Shown one piece after another: positions 26,509 to 36,735 of a DNA stretch of 64,000 nt. This stretch comes from Prostheceraeus crozeri. Lineage: Eukaryota > Platyhelminthes > Polycladida > Euryleptidae. The stretch lies in assembly GCA_907163375.1 (NCBI GenBank), contig CAJQUW010007404.1, positions 620,001-684,000 on the forward strand. The letters run 5' to 3'. Below the pieces are notes generated by a model. It searched no databases. It was not told where the DNA came from and saw nothing but the letters and a program-made list of their open reading frames with translations. The position numbers were made by a program, and so were the translations under genes. Each line of letters opens with the position of its first letter. The first letter of the stretch is position 1.

Positions 26509-26830
26509 TCCAAAAAGCGAACAAAGGGCGACGCACTTTTTTCCATGTCGCCGAGTTTAATTGACCCCACTCTCATTCTTCTCTGCTGAGTGCTTAACAA
26601 GAATAGAGAGCAATCTACAGTATTTGAGAATTCTTGCATTGAATCTGCCGTACGTCATGGCATTACGCTTTCTACCGACAACATTGAAAAGAATTAGGGT
26701 TATCCAGCTGAAAAAAAACAGAATCCTATTTGGACAGCAGAAAAGACAGATTGCGGAAGACAGAGACCGAAAGACCGCTAGGCCAAGTACTCAATCCACT
26801 GGCCTCGGAGACCACTATGATTTACATATC
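26509..26830. other. Unassigned DNA between two elements
   Basis: A 322 bp stretch between the Tc1 element and the Penelope palindrome. A 93-codon frame (26561-26842) has no recognisable motif. The stretch may be the left side of the sequence into which the palindrome inserted. Confidence 0.4.
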
Positions 26831-26909
26831 TTATCAATTTAAGTAAAAACCAGTTCTGTCTTCTTCTAAAATTTTATGGCTAAGAGATGACGTTAAAAGC
26901 TATTTACAG

Positions 26910-26945
26910 GCCCGACGTTTCACGCCTTCGCGCTTCCTCAGGGGC
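26910..26945 (-). ncRNA. Hammerhead-like ribozyme motif, left arm
   Basis: Minus-strand mirror of the motif at 30574-30609: stem I GCCC/GGGC, core CTGAGGA, a short stem II, GAAA, and ACGT followed by the cleavage-type triplet GTC. Hammerhead motifs are established features of Penelope-like terminal repeats. See the right-arm entry for structure. Confidence 0.55.
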
Positions 26946-27045
26946 AACACAAGCTAAAACCACAAGTAAGACCGACAGCGTAAGGAGAGCGTGATGACAA
27001 AGGTCTGCAACCTTATATAGTGGTGTGTGGGATGTGAGAATCAGA

Positions 27046-28460
27046 CTAAAAATCAATCAGTTCATGTTTGCGGCTAATGTTGGGCATCATGCTCTTGATA
27101 CAACGAGCTTCACTCAAACGAGTGTCGACAGGATTCTTACATTTGTCCAAGATATCTAAAGTGAAGTTGTCAATAGACACAATATGCTTGCATTGAGATC
27201 TGTGGTCTGCCAGTGCACTGCTGGTCTTATTGTTAAAAGAACGCGCGTGTTCCATGAAACGTAATTTAAAAGGACGACTAGACTGCCCTATATAAAAATT
27301 GGCACAAAATTTACAGGTAAATTTGTAAACAAAGAATTTGTCTTTGCAAGTATATTTGCTAGGTAACCAATCACAGACCGTGCAATTCTCATGTTTATTA
27401 TGTTTAGGCTTGTTTTGAAGGCTACTATAAAGATTAGAGTTTGGAATGTCCACTAGGTTGACAGGTAAGTCGTATTTCTTAATAAGGGTGCGTATTTTAC
27501 AGCTAGTTTTATCATTTATGTATTTCATTTTAAGAATATTTGGGTTGCGTTTTTTAGGGACAGACTTATTTTTTCTATTTCTAAAAGTGCGATAGGTTTT
27601 GTAACCATTTTGACGAAACTTTTTGTCTAGTTTATTTTTGGAGTTTTAAACGCGGCTTCTGAGCTGCATCGTTTTTGGACGTACTCTACAGTATTTTTTA
27701 GATAGTTGCTTTTTACGTGACATGGCACGTAGCTATCCTTCCGTAAGGCAGTGCCGGAATGATAGGGTTTCTCAAACCAGTTGTAATGGATGTTTTCATT
27801 TTCTATAAAAGTGCTTAAATCAAGGAAGTTTAAGACTACGTTTTCAGGTACCTCCATGGTGAACTTAATTTCGCTACTTATGCTGTTAAAAGTTTTCAAA
27901 AGTTTAGAAAAGTCACTACCTTTGTCAAACGGTCCAATTATAATATCGTCTATGTAACGAGCGTAGAGGGCAGGGACTATAGCATACCTATCTTTCAAGT
28001 CTTTTAAGGCAACCGTTTCCAATTTGTGCAAATAAATAATCGCGAACGGAGGGCCGAAATGAGATCCCATTGGGCATCCTTTTATTTGGAGATAATGTTT
28101 ATTATTAAATTTGATTTCGTAGTTATAACAAATGAAACTTAACATCTTCGCAACCGAGTCACGATCCAGACCAAAACAATTTATATTATTCCAATTTTCA
28201 TTAACAAATTCCATGACAGCCTCAATCCCATCAGCTATGGGTATACTGGGGTAAAGGTTTTTTACGTCTAAGGACATGAAAGTACTGTTACTTTTATAGT
28301 GTATTTGGTGCAACCTATCGATTAAGTCTACTCCATTTCCTATATACGACGGCACGAAACGTGTCAATTGATTTAGAATTTTAGTCAGGAGCCAGTCAAC
28401 TTTTTCTGTCGGAGTGTTTTTACAGGACGCTATGGGGCGGAGGGGAAACGACCCATCCAC
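27046..28460 (-). pseudogene. Penelope-like RT + GIY-YIG, left-arm copy
   Basis: This is the mirror copy of the plus-strand gene at 28806-30473 and encodes almost the same protein. The reverse-transcriptase part (28460-27627) has SLDVKNLYPSIP, GCPMGSHFGPP and ARYIDDIIIG. The C-terminal GIY-YIG endonuclease part (27528-27046) has KFCANFYIGQSSRPFKLR. The two lie in different frames, so the copy is interrupted after EAAFK. The N-terminal part also lies in a different frame upstream of 28460. Since its sister copy is uninterrupted and nearly identical, the damage is recent. Confidence 0.85.
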
Positions 28461-28708
28461 TTTATCCTTATGGTCCTTGATAGTAACATGGAACGAGGCA
28501 GCCTCCGTTCCCGTACTATAGAGACGTTCTATTTGGTTCCTAGAAAAGCTTTTGCAAGATGATTTTATAATTTTGTTAGCCTGGTTTTCTGTACTATTTA
28601 CTCGAGACTTGGCTAGAGGTTTGTACGTTTTAGTATCATTGAGTAATTGCTCAGTCTGGGCAATTATATCTAGTTCATTAACAAGAACAATTTTACTAGT
28701 TTTGTCAG

Positions 28709-28809
28709 TAAACTAGTTGTCTGACTGTAAGTACTACTGTAAGTACTTACAACTGACACAGTACTTACACTGATACAGTAAGTACAAGACAACTGTAAGT
28801 ACTAGTTGT
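28709..28809. repeat. Centre of the palindrome with GTAAGTAC units
   Basis: The unmirrored 101 bp between the arms is built from short units: GTAAGTACT or its complement AGTACTTAC occurs five times, mixed with CAACTAGT/ACTAGTTG and TGTCTGAC. It looks like filler made by repeated template slippage at the junction rather than part of the element. Confidence 0.6.
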
Positions 28810-30473
28810 CTGACAAAACTAGTAAAATTGTTTTTGTTAATGAACTAGATATAGTTGCCCAGACTGAGCAATTACTCAATGATACTAAAACGTACAAACC
28901 TCTAGCCAAGTCTCGAGTAAATAGTACAGAAAACCAGGCTAACAAAATTATAAAATCATCTTGCAAAAGCTTTTCTAGGAACCAAATAGAACGTCTCTAT
29001 AGTACGGGAACGGAGGCTGCCTCGTTCCATGTTACTATCAAGGACCATAAGGATAAAGTGGATGGGTCGTTTCCCCTCCGCCCCATAGCGTCCTGTAAAA
29101 ACACTCCGACAGAAAAAGTTGACTGGCTCCTGACTAAAATTCTAAATCAATTGACACGTTTCGTGCCGTCGTATATAGGAAATGCAGTAGACTTAATCGA
29201 TAGGTTGCACCAAATACACTATAAAAGTAACAGTACTTTCATGTCCTTAGACGTAAAAAACCTTTACCCCAGTATACCCATAGCTGATGGGATTGAGGCT
29301 GTCATGGAATTTGTTAATGAAAATTGGAATAATATAAATTGTTTTGGTCTGGATCGTGACTCGGTTGCGAAGATGTTAAGTTTTATTTGTTATAACTACG
29401 AAATCAAATTTAATAATAAACATTATCTCCAAATAAAAGGATGCCCAATGGGATCTCATTTCGGCCCTCCGTTCGCGATTATTTATTTGCACAAATTGGA
29501 AACGGTTGCCTTAAAAGACTTGAAAGATAGGTATGCTATAGTCCCTGCCCTCTACGCTCGTTACATAGACGATATTATAATTGGACCGTTTGACAAAGGT
29601 AGTGACTTTTCTAAACTTTTGAAAACTTTTAACAGCATAAGTAGCGAAATTAAGTTCACCATGGAGGTACCTGAAAACGTAGTCTTAAACTTCCTTGATT
29701 TAAGCACTTTTATAGAAAATGAAAACATCCATTACAACTGGTTTGAGAAACCCTATCATTCCGGCACTGCCTTACGGAAGGATAGCTACGTGCCATGTCA
29801 CGTAAAAAGCAACTATCTAAAAAATACTGTAGAGTACGTCCAAAAACGATGCAGCTCAGAAGCCGCGTTTAAAAACTCCAAAAATAAACTAGACAAAAAG
29901 TTTCGTCAAAATGGTTACAAAACCTATCGCACTTTTAGAAATAGAAAAAATAAGTCTGTCCCTAAAAAACGCAACCCAAATATTCTTAAAATGAAATACA
30001 TAAATGATAAAACTAGCTGTAAAATACGCACCCTTATTAAGAAATACGACTTACCTGTCAACCTAGTGGACATTCCAAACTCTAATCTTTATAGTAGCCT
30101 TCAAAACAAGCCTAAACATAATAAACATGAGAATTGCACGGTCTGTGATTGGTTACCTAGCAAATATACTTGCAAAGACAAATTCTTTGTTTACAAATTT
30201 ACCTGTAAATTTTGTGCCAATTTTTATATAGGGCAGTCTAGTCGTCCTTTTAAATTACGTTTCATGGAACACGCGCGTTCTTTTAACAATAAGACCAGCA
30301 GTGCACTGGCAGACCACAGATCTCAATGCAAGCATATTGTGTCTATTGACAACTTCACTTTAGATATCTTGGACAAATGTAAGAATCCTGTCGACACTCG
30401 TTTGAGTGAAGCTCGTTGTATCAAGAGCATGATGCCCAACATTAGCCGCAAACATGAACTGATTGATTTTTAG
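28806..30473 (+). CDS. Penelope-like reverse transcriptase with GIY-YIG endonuclease (5'-truncated)
   Basis: An uninterrupted frame of 555 codons that copies element RNA into DNA at a nick made by its own endonuclease. Visible motifs: the RT1-2 region HVTIKDHK (75-82) and FPLRPIASCKN (89-99); motif A SLDVKNLYPSIP (147-158); motif B GCPMGSHFGPP (212-222); the catalytic box YIDD (253-256); then FLDLSTF (296-302). A basic linker (about 357-395) and a CTVC cysteine pair (444-447) lead into the GIY-YIG domain VYKFTC...ANFYIG (462-476) with R-x7-EH (481-489). The frame opens at a TTG in the palindrome centre and has no early ATG. Family members usually have a longer N-terminal part, so the gene is cut at its 5' end, at the same point as its mirror copy. 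Nothing within this length breaks it. Confidence 0.9.
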   Translation: MSDKTSKIVFVNELDIVAQTEQLLNDTKTYKPLAKSRVNSTENQANKIIKSSCKSFSRNQIERLYSTGTEAASFHVTIKDHKDKVDGSFPLRPIASCKNTPTEKVDWLLTKILNQLTRFVPSYIGNAVDLIDRLHQIHYKSNSTFMSLDVKNLYPSIPIADGIEAVMEFVNENWNNINCFGLDRDSVAKMLSFICYNYEIKFNNKHYLQIKGCPMGSHFGPPFAIIYLHKLETVALKDLKDRYAIVPALYARYIDDIIIGPFDKGSDFSKLLKTFNSISSEIKFTMEVPENVVLNFLDLSTFIENENIHYNWFEKPYHSGTALRKDSYVPCHVKSNYLKNTVEYVQKRCSSEAAFKNSKNKLDKKFRQNGYKTYRTFRNRKNKSVPKKRNPNILKMKYINDKTSCKIRTLIKKYDLPVNLVDIPNSNLYSSLQNKPKHNKHENCTVCDWLPSKYTCKDKFFVYKFTCKFCANFYIGQSSRPFKLRFMEHARSFNNKTSSALADHRSQCKHIVSIDNFTLDILDKCKNPVDTRLSEARCIKSMMPNISRKHELIDF

Positions 30474-30573
30474 TCTGATTCTCACATCCCACACACCACT
30501 ATATAAGGTTGCAGACCTTTGTCATCACGCTCTCCTTACGCTGTCGGTCTTACTTGTGGTTTTAGCTTGTGTT

Positions 30574-30609
30574 GCCCCTGAGGAAGCGCGAAGGCGTGAA
30601 ACGTCGGGC
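30574..30609 (+). ncRNA. Hammerhead-like ribozyme motif, right arm
   Basis: Reading 5' to 3': stem I strand GCCC (30574-30577), core CTGAGGA (30578-30584, fits CUGANGA), stem II region AGCGC-GAAG-GCGT with one bulge, GAAA (30598-30601), then ACGT and triplet GTC ending at 30605, and the stem I partner GGGC (30606-30609). All invariant core positions are kept. Stem III is only the self-complementary ACGT with no loop, so activity would require pairing between two RNA copies, as proposed for minimal hammerheads in Penelope-like elements. Cleavage activity is inference. Confidence 0.6.
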
Positions 30610-30729
30610 CTGTAAATAGCATTTAACGTCATCTCTTAGCCATAAAATTTTAGAAGAAGACAGAACTGGTTTTTACCTACTCCGATATGAAACGTAGTCT
30701 TCTGTTCGCGGCTATCCTATTTATCAATT

Positions 30730-31946
30730 TAAGGCCTTTTTATGACCTAAAAATCGGAAAAATGACCTCCCAAAGCTTTAAATATAACCAAATATGACCT
30801 AAAAAGCTTAAAATTCAGCCAAAATTGATCTAAAAACTCTAAAAGTGACAAAAATATGACATAAAATCGTAAATTGTAGTTTGACAAGATTTAAAAATTC
30901 TAAAATATAGCAAAAATTATGTTTTCATTTTCAGATAAAAAGTTAAAAGTTCAATTTAAGACAAATAGAACGATTTATTCCAAACTTCTACCACTGTGAA
31001 CCTATTTACAGCTTGTTGTATAAAATAGTAATGCGGTTTACTTCATTTGATGTTAAAAAAGTCTGTCTTTGCATAGCATCTTCTTCAATATGGAGAAGAA
31101 CGCTCTACCGAAGCAGCGGTTGGCTGGCAAGGAAAGGCAGACGACAGACGATCCAATCCTGGTGCCGTCGGTAACATTCATACCTGTAGGCCAGTGGTTC
31201 CCAATCTGGGGTAAGTGTACCCCCTGGGGGAACGCGAAGGAATTTTGAGGGGTAAGCAGAATATGGGAGATTTATTATAATTCAATTTTACTGTCATTAC
31301 TTCCCTGCTCATGAGTCGGTTGAACTGTTAAACTTCGTGCGCATTCCGCATTGGATTATCATCTGGCCTTGAAGCAACCGTTGTTAATTAGCAACCAACA
31401 ACTTGACCCCAACCACATGCTTATATGAATCCGGATTCTCCACCGTAGTAGTGATCAAAAGCAAACAAAGAGCTTGCAAGGCTTTCGCTGCGCTTGTTTT
31501 GCTATACAAGCGCGCATCAGTTACGCCTAGTTAAATTTCAATTGCGGATTTTGTGAATTTCTACTCGCAATTAAATTTTAGTATGATTGAATTCTCGCTA
31601 TTTTTTATATGTTAAGTGAGGGTATGCGGAAAAATGAAAAATCCTATGATTTTCTACTTTGGGGTACGCAACATGTAGAGGTTGGGAACCCCTGCTGTAG
31701 GCAATGCATGCACTGGAACTGTCCTCAGACTGCATCGCGCTGTTGAGAAGACCAATATTGCGTCATTCTGCAAGCATCGGTCATTTCTATGTCTACTTCC
31801 CGGCAACTCTAGCAGTCTAAAACTGCAGCAAGATGACCTAAATATGACTATATATGATCAGACACAGAAAATATCACAATATCACCTTACCCTAAATATA
31901 TGACAAAAATGTGACAAAATATGACATGTCATAAAAAATTGCCCTA
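30730..31946. mobile_element. hAT-like non-autonomous element with ATGACCT repeats
   Basis: The left end TAAGGCCTTTTTATGAC is similar to the reverse complement of the right end, TAGGGCAATTTTTTATGAC. Copies of ATGACCTAAA or close variants cluster inside both ends (about 30742-30860 and 31831-31860). These features resemble hAT elements, but I could not confirm an 8 bp TSD. The left boundary abuts the direct repeat of the Penelope palindrome, so that palindrome probably landed at this element's edge. From the ATG at 31090 a stretch runs open until it is interrupted by the nested MITE; it shows no known motif. Confidence 0.4.
31192..31694. mobile_element. hAT MITE, 503 bp, nested
   Basis: The termini CAGTGGTTCCCAATCTGGGG and (reverse complement) CAGGGGTTCCCAACC are classic hAT ends. 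The 8 bp CTGTAGGC lies directly outside both (31184-31191 and 31695-31702), as expected for hAT. No coding capacity. It sits inside the element at 30.7-31.9 kb and is therefore younger than it. Confidence 0.85.
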
Positions 31947-33188
31947 CGTTATCATGCATCTAACATCGAATTGCTGAATCAAAGTTAAATTGTCCTGATG
32001 TCTCATATTTGATTGAATGGTAAATAGGAGGGGGAAATATGCTAGAGCCTGTGAAAGACACACAGGGCGAATCGAGCTATACTCAGAAATAGTTTTCCTA
32101 ATTTTACGCTTGAATTTCATTGTAAAACACATAGGTACTTGTGAGTACATTAATTATATTACCAATATTTCTTTGGACAATGGTTGCCGCTCAGCTTGCT
32201 TAAACTGATTATTAGGCAGTTTAATTTAGCTGTGGACAGTTAGATATAAAGTGAAGCCAGGGACTGTTGAAGGCTGGACCTGCGTCGTAAATTTGGGATC
32301 GCTGTACAAGATACTTCTTCAGTAACCGCTAGCTCTCGTATTAGCCTTCGAAGCGTCTCAGCCTAGGTTCATAGGCATCAGCCTAAGGAAGCACAATGCA
32401 GTTTTTGGTAAAAAGAAAGTTTCCATGTTTTCTCTGATTAAGCGAGAAGTACTAAGCCCAGAGTCGTAATTATTGACATCGAAAATTTCTCAGGTCATTT
32501 CCTATGATGTTCATGCACCCCTGTCAATGAGGCTAAACCCATTCAGATTTGGCAAGCCTCTTAATGTCCTCAAACACAAATATTTTGAGCAATTTAATCT
32601 ACATCTAACCACATTCTTGAATACTTGCCGATCTGAAACATGATAACTAACACATACATGTACACACATAGGAAATGACCTGAAGACATTCCATTTCAAA
32701 ATTGTGGCTGTAGACTTAACATTTTATCTTCATAAGCGAAAGAATAGACAATTTCATTTTTACTAGAAACTTCAGTCTACGACCTATTGGATCAACCTGT
32801 GTTTTTCTTTGATCGCCGTGTCTGACAGGAGAAGGAATCAACTAGAGCTCGACAGGCGCTCGGATTCGCAGTAGGCATATCATTTTCGGCATCATTCCCT
32901 GTAGAAGCTGCTTTTGGCTGCTGGACTTCCAAATTGATGTCAAGATCATTGTGAAGATGCAGGTCTCACTTGCCTATTACATTACATGCATCTGATTCTG
33001 TTGGTAACATTGCTAATTTTGGATAAATCGAGAAACTTTGAACTCCAAGGATACTACTGGTTTAACGTGAAGTGGCAACAGTGAAAGGTGCACGTGTGCA
33101 CGTGTCCTGCTTCCTGACAGCTATCAACGCCGTGTGCTTTAATGGCGTATATGCATGTCCTGTGGCTCCAACGTTATCGGTTCAAGCC
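31947..33188. other. Unassigned DNA with one small inverted repeat
   Basis: No gene is supported. CTCAGGTCATTTCCTATG at about 32490 is mirrored at about 32667-32684 (imperfect arms of about 30 bp), possibly an old MITE of about 200 bp. Confidence 0.4.
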
Positions 33189-33321
33189 ATAATCCGACTT
33201 TTCGCTCTGTTTAACTTAGTAGGACTAGAATGGACAGCCGCTGCTTGTCGATGGTAATTTCAGCTGTTCAGCTAGATGCCCATCTATGGCAATGGTGCTT
33301 GACCTTAAGAAGAATCAAATT
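33189..33321. repeat. Dispersed repeat shared with 43.7 kb, copy 1
   Basis: Starting at AATCCGACTTTTCGCT and ending TTAAGAAGAATCAAATT, this 133 bp segment is clearly similar to 43674-43803. A box-B-like ATCGGTTCAAGCC lies just upstream (about 33176-33188) here but not in the second copy. Family unknown; SINE-like is a guess. Confidence 0.45.
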
Positions 33322-33774
33322 TGTGGAGCATGCAGCAATCTTGCATGCTATAAATAGTATGCTATAAATGGCTGCTAGAATGCTAGCAGTATATAATCTA
33401 GTAATAATCTAGCATGCTCTAAATGGCTGCTGGGATGATTTTCATCATCGTTTGAGAATCTTATCAAAATGCTTCTAAATTTACAGAGAAATTATGATAA
33501 CTGCTAATGTTTGCCAAGTACACTGATAAGATGCCAGCATACTGTCAAACACTGGAAGCCGCCACCGTTTAGGTACCTTCACTTTTTTTGCTTCGCTCGA
33601 CGTCTTGAAGCGTCTGAACAAATTTAATAAACTCATTGCTTCATTTGTCTAATGCCCACTCGAAGTCATTTCTGTAGGATAACAGTCACTATTATACTCT
33701 GAATTCAATTCAATTGAATTCAAGCTGATTGCATTTTAAACTTACATATATTTAACTTATTCACACATTTGCAG

Positions 33775-34239
33775 TTCGCTAGAGAAACATCAGACGACCA
33801 TTTACAGAGGGAATTAGATAGTGTCCTAAAGCAATCAGCTCAAAATGGGCTTTTTCTTTGAATTCTTCGAAATTTTTGTGTTTTAGACATTCTTTCTAAA
33901 AAGAATTTATCTGTCAATTCTGTTTACTTGAATGAAAATGCTAGTTTGGAAAATGTTTCTTTTTTGAATGTTTTGGGATGTCATCTTTCCTCAGACATGA
34001 AATGGAACAACCATATTGATTGCTTGATAAAGAAAGCATCTAAAAGCTTGTTTCTTATTGTGCATTTAAAAAGAGATAAAACACCCATGTTATTTTCATG
34101 GCGTACTGCAGTTTCATGCGCCCGACTTTGTTGTATTGTTGTCCTGCCTTTTGTAACGCTCCCAAATATTTACTGAAACGACTTTCACGTGTTGAAAAAG
34201 TTTCACGTGTTATAGATGATCGTGAATGCACTAATGAGA
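33775..34239 (+). pseudogene. CR1/L2-like LINE reverse transcriptase, 5' piece
   Basis: A truncated non-LTR retrotransposon. Translated segments show the region after the RT catalytic box: DDHLQRELDSVLKQSA with NGLFL, then FLNVLGCHLSSDMKWNNHID and KKASKSLFLIVHLKR (from about 33928), then FMRPTLLYCCPAFCNAPK and LSRVEKVSRVI (34098-34230). The L-G-x-x-x-S-S-D-x-x-W-x-x-H-I pattern and the following R-P-x-L-x-Y segment are typical of the CR1/L2 group. The 5' part, including the catalytic YADD box, is absent, as usual for LINE truncation. At least two frameshifts are visible (near 33850 and near 34110). The gene is cut at 34239 by a DNA element and resumes at 39844. Confidence 0.75.
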
Positions 34240-34841
34240 CTTTATTTCAGGGTTGGCCGGTAAAAACCACCCTGGTTTTTACCACCTGGTAAAAACCTGG
34301 TAAAAACCACCAGCTTTTGTTACCATTTTTCGGCTAAAACTGGCATAAACTGGCTAAAATTATTTTTCCAGCATTACTATTTAAGTTTTTTGGGTACATA
34401 CAATATAAGGGATCATCGTCACTCCTTACTTTATCGATGAACGTTAGTCGCTATAAGTTCACTTTACTTTTTCATCATTCGATAAACATTTAGGCCTGTA
34501 TTTTCACAATTCATACCTATCAATATCGCTTTTCAATTAAGAACATGTTCCTAGTACAGGTGTAAGAATATGAATTATTATAAAAATATTGTTATAAAGC
34601 TGCTGGGCATTATTCTTCTAAGTATGCATGCATTTTGTTGCTTTACGAATTTCATTCATTGTAAGATGCAACAGACGTCCATGCAGGAAGGAAATCACTT
34701 GGCTCTATATAAAAGATCGAAGACAGGCATTCCATGAAGCTAGATGGGTAGGAAAATGTAGAAATCTGGCCTTGGATTTCTACGATTTACCTCCCTGCTG
34801 ATCTCATAGAATAGTTTGTCTTCTAAATCTGTGGCAAATTA

Positions 34842-34945
34842 ATAGTTATCTACCACATTTTAAGGGCAAAAATCCATAATCAGAGGGCGGCGTTAGCCGC
34901 CCGAGGATTTGGATTATTCGCCCGCAAAATGTGGTAGATAACTAT
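34842..34945. repeat. Palindrome upstream of the recombinase genes
   Basis: Hairpin of 104 bp with arms of about 48 bp (ATAGTTATCTACCACATTTT at the left) around the GC-rich tip GGGCGGCGTTAGCCGCCC. Its inner segment ATTATTCGCCC (34913-34923) recurs inverted as GGGCGAATAAT at 38569-38579 and 38618-38628, beyond the second recombinase. Just outside, ATATTGTTTATTGATATA (34944-34961) is mirrored at 38673-38690. These matched sequences on both sides suggest the ends of an inner, recombinase-bearing unit. Confidence 0.6.
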
Positions 34946-35020
34946 ATTGTTTATTGATATAAAGGGCAGCATATATAAGGCGGCCAAAACACTACAGTGT
35001 ATATTGTGGCATGGCTATGG

Positions 35021-35178
35021 GTAAATACATATATGTTATTTCATGGCTGAATAGTGGTTCCCGGTCAGGAATCATGGCTTTTATCATGGCTCGTGCTGAC
35101 CGATATCACGAGTTCCAAAAACCACAGATTCCTGACCTGGTCCACGTTTCAGCCATGAAATAACATATTTATTTCACG
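35021..35178. repeat. Second long hairpin upstream of the recombinase genes
   Basis: Arms of about 58 bp (TATGTTATTTCATGGCTGAA at the left; near complement at 35118-35174) with an inner CTCGTG/CACGAG stem. It could be an unrelated foldback MITE or a site used by the recombinase. Confidence 0.6.
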
Positions 35179-35407
35179 ACATAGACTGTGACATCACTAT
35201 ATGTCTGTGGGAGGTAATACATGCATAAATATCCATGTATGGAATTGTTCATCGAAATAGGTTGTTAGATTTGTATGTATTTGATACATGTAAAAGTAGT
35301 ATAGGCAGGTATGCAGTATCTTTGACAGCCCTGATATCGGAAAGAATATTTAAATTTCAAACGTAATCGACTCATGGAATGTCATTTTGCGTTTGCATAA
35401 TTGTAAA

Positions 35408-36666
35408 ATGGATGCTTGTGGTGACTACACACAAAGTGATATGATGACAGGAAGCAATAAGCGGTATGAATTTATGGAGAAAGATGAAATTGAGAAGTTA
35501 ATAGCCGAAGGAGTGCCACACAATACACACAAGAAGGTAACATGGGCAGTGAAAACTTTTGAGTCATGGAGATTATCAAGAATTGTGAATAGAGGGGATG
35601 AACTGAATGTCTATAGATCCCTAGACGAAATGGAGAAGAATGACCTTAACTTTGCACTAAAATCATACGTGTTCGAAGTTCGCAAAACCGACGGCTCTCA
35701 ATATCCATCAGAGTCTCTCAGACACTTAGTTGTCTCGCTTTTTCACCATTTGAGACACAGTGTGAAAAGATCGTGGAATTTTTCAAAGATCCAGAATTCA
35801 CTGACTCTAGAACAGCTTTGGATTCAGCAATGAAGCGATCGACTAAACTGGGAATTGGTGGAGATAAAAGAAAGGCCCAATTTATCCCTGGTAAACTCGA
35901 GGATAGCTTATGGGAAAAGAGCATTTTGTCCAACAAAGACGCTGAAAGCCTATTCCGCACATTGGTGTACAAAATTGGGCTACATTTCGGATTAAGAGCT
36001 CGCGAAGAACACAGAGCGTTAGAATGGGATCGCCAGATAAAACTTCTCACCGATCCGGTTGATGGGACTGATTATCTCTCATACACAGAAGATTTCTCCA
36101 AGACGAACCAAGGCGGTTTGAAACACAGATTTGTTCCACCAAAACAAGTGAAAGTCTACGAGTACAAAAGCAGTGACCGGTGCCTTGTGAAGCTATATAA
36201 ACTTTATAAACATCATCGTCCAAGTTCAACAAAGACAAACGCGTTCTATTTGCAGCCCATGCCAAATGCAGCAGCGAAGAACCAGAGATGGTTCAAAGAC
36301 CAGCCAGTTGGAATCAACAAAATCGGAGGTGTTGTCTCAAAAATGATGAAAGATATTGATGAAGATGGATATTACACCAATCACTCTCTAAAGAAAACCT
36401 GCTACAGTCGTCTTAGACAAGGCGGTATTTCAGCTGACAAGTCCATGAAAAGGACCGGGCATCGTTCTTTAGACGGACCTATGGAGTATGATGTCCAGAC
36501 GAAAGAAGACTTCACAGTTCAAGATCAGATTTTGAACGGACAAGCGTGCAGCAGTCGTGCAGCAAATCACATTCAAAGTGGGATTAATGACAATGATGGC
36601 GGGAAGTACATGGTGAATATCAGCATACAAAAGCCGAATGGTGAAATTATCACCATAAAACTGTAA
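35408..36666 (+). pseudogene. Crypton-type tyrosine recombinase 1 (DUF3504-like), one frameshift
   Basis: Tyrosine recombinases cut and rejoin DNA through a covalent 3'-phosphotyrosine. The first frame starts at the ATG 35408 (MDACGDYTQSDMM) and runs through YPSESLRHLVVSLFHHLR. The protein continues in another frame with VEFFKDPEFTDSRTALDSAM and on to 36666, so a single-base shift lies near 35755-35770 (an intron is less likely). Catalytic-domain marks: GLHFGLRAREEHRAL (about 35982-36020, Arg box), TNHSLKKTCYSRLRQGG (about 36378-36425, HxxK in place of HxxR), TGHRS (about 36455) and the MEYD tyrosine (about 36482). The GLR-x-x-E-E-H pattern is typical of the DUF3504 domain found in Cryptons and in proteins derived from them. 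The C-terminus ends IQKPNGEIITIKL, like that of the downstream gene. Confidence 0.8.
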
Positions 36667-36735
36667 CTTTGCTTAAGAACTGTTTTCCTGTATGTTCTTT
36701 ATGAATTATTTGTCCTTATCCATTTCTATGACATC

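Larger units (their letters stand above)
26844..30720. mobile_element. Head-to-head palindrome of two Penelope-like elements
   Basis: The two arms, 26843-28708 (minus-strand coding) and 28810-30676 (plus-strand coding), are about 1.87 kb each and nearly identical. They face outward from a 101 bp centre. The direct repeat TTATCAATTTAAG lies at 26831-26843 and 30721-30733, so the whole palindrome appears to have integrated as one unit. Each arm carries a 5'-truncated reverse transcriptase plus GIY-YIG frame and a hammerhead-like motif in its 3' part. The right side has 44 bp (30677-30720) not mirrored at the left. Penelope-like elements are known to occur as partial tandem or inverted copies; a symmetric pair cut at exactly the same 5' point is less usual. 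Confidence 0.85.
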
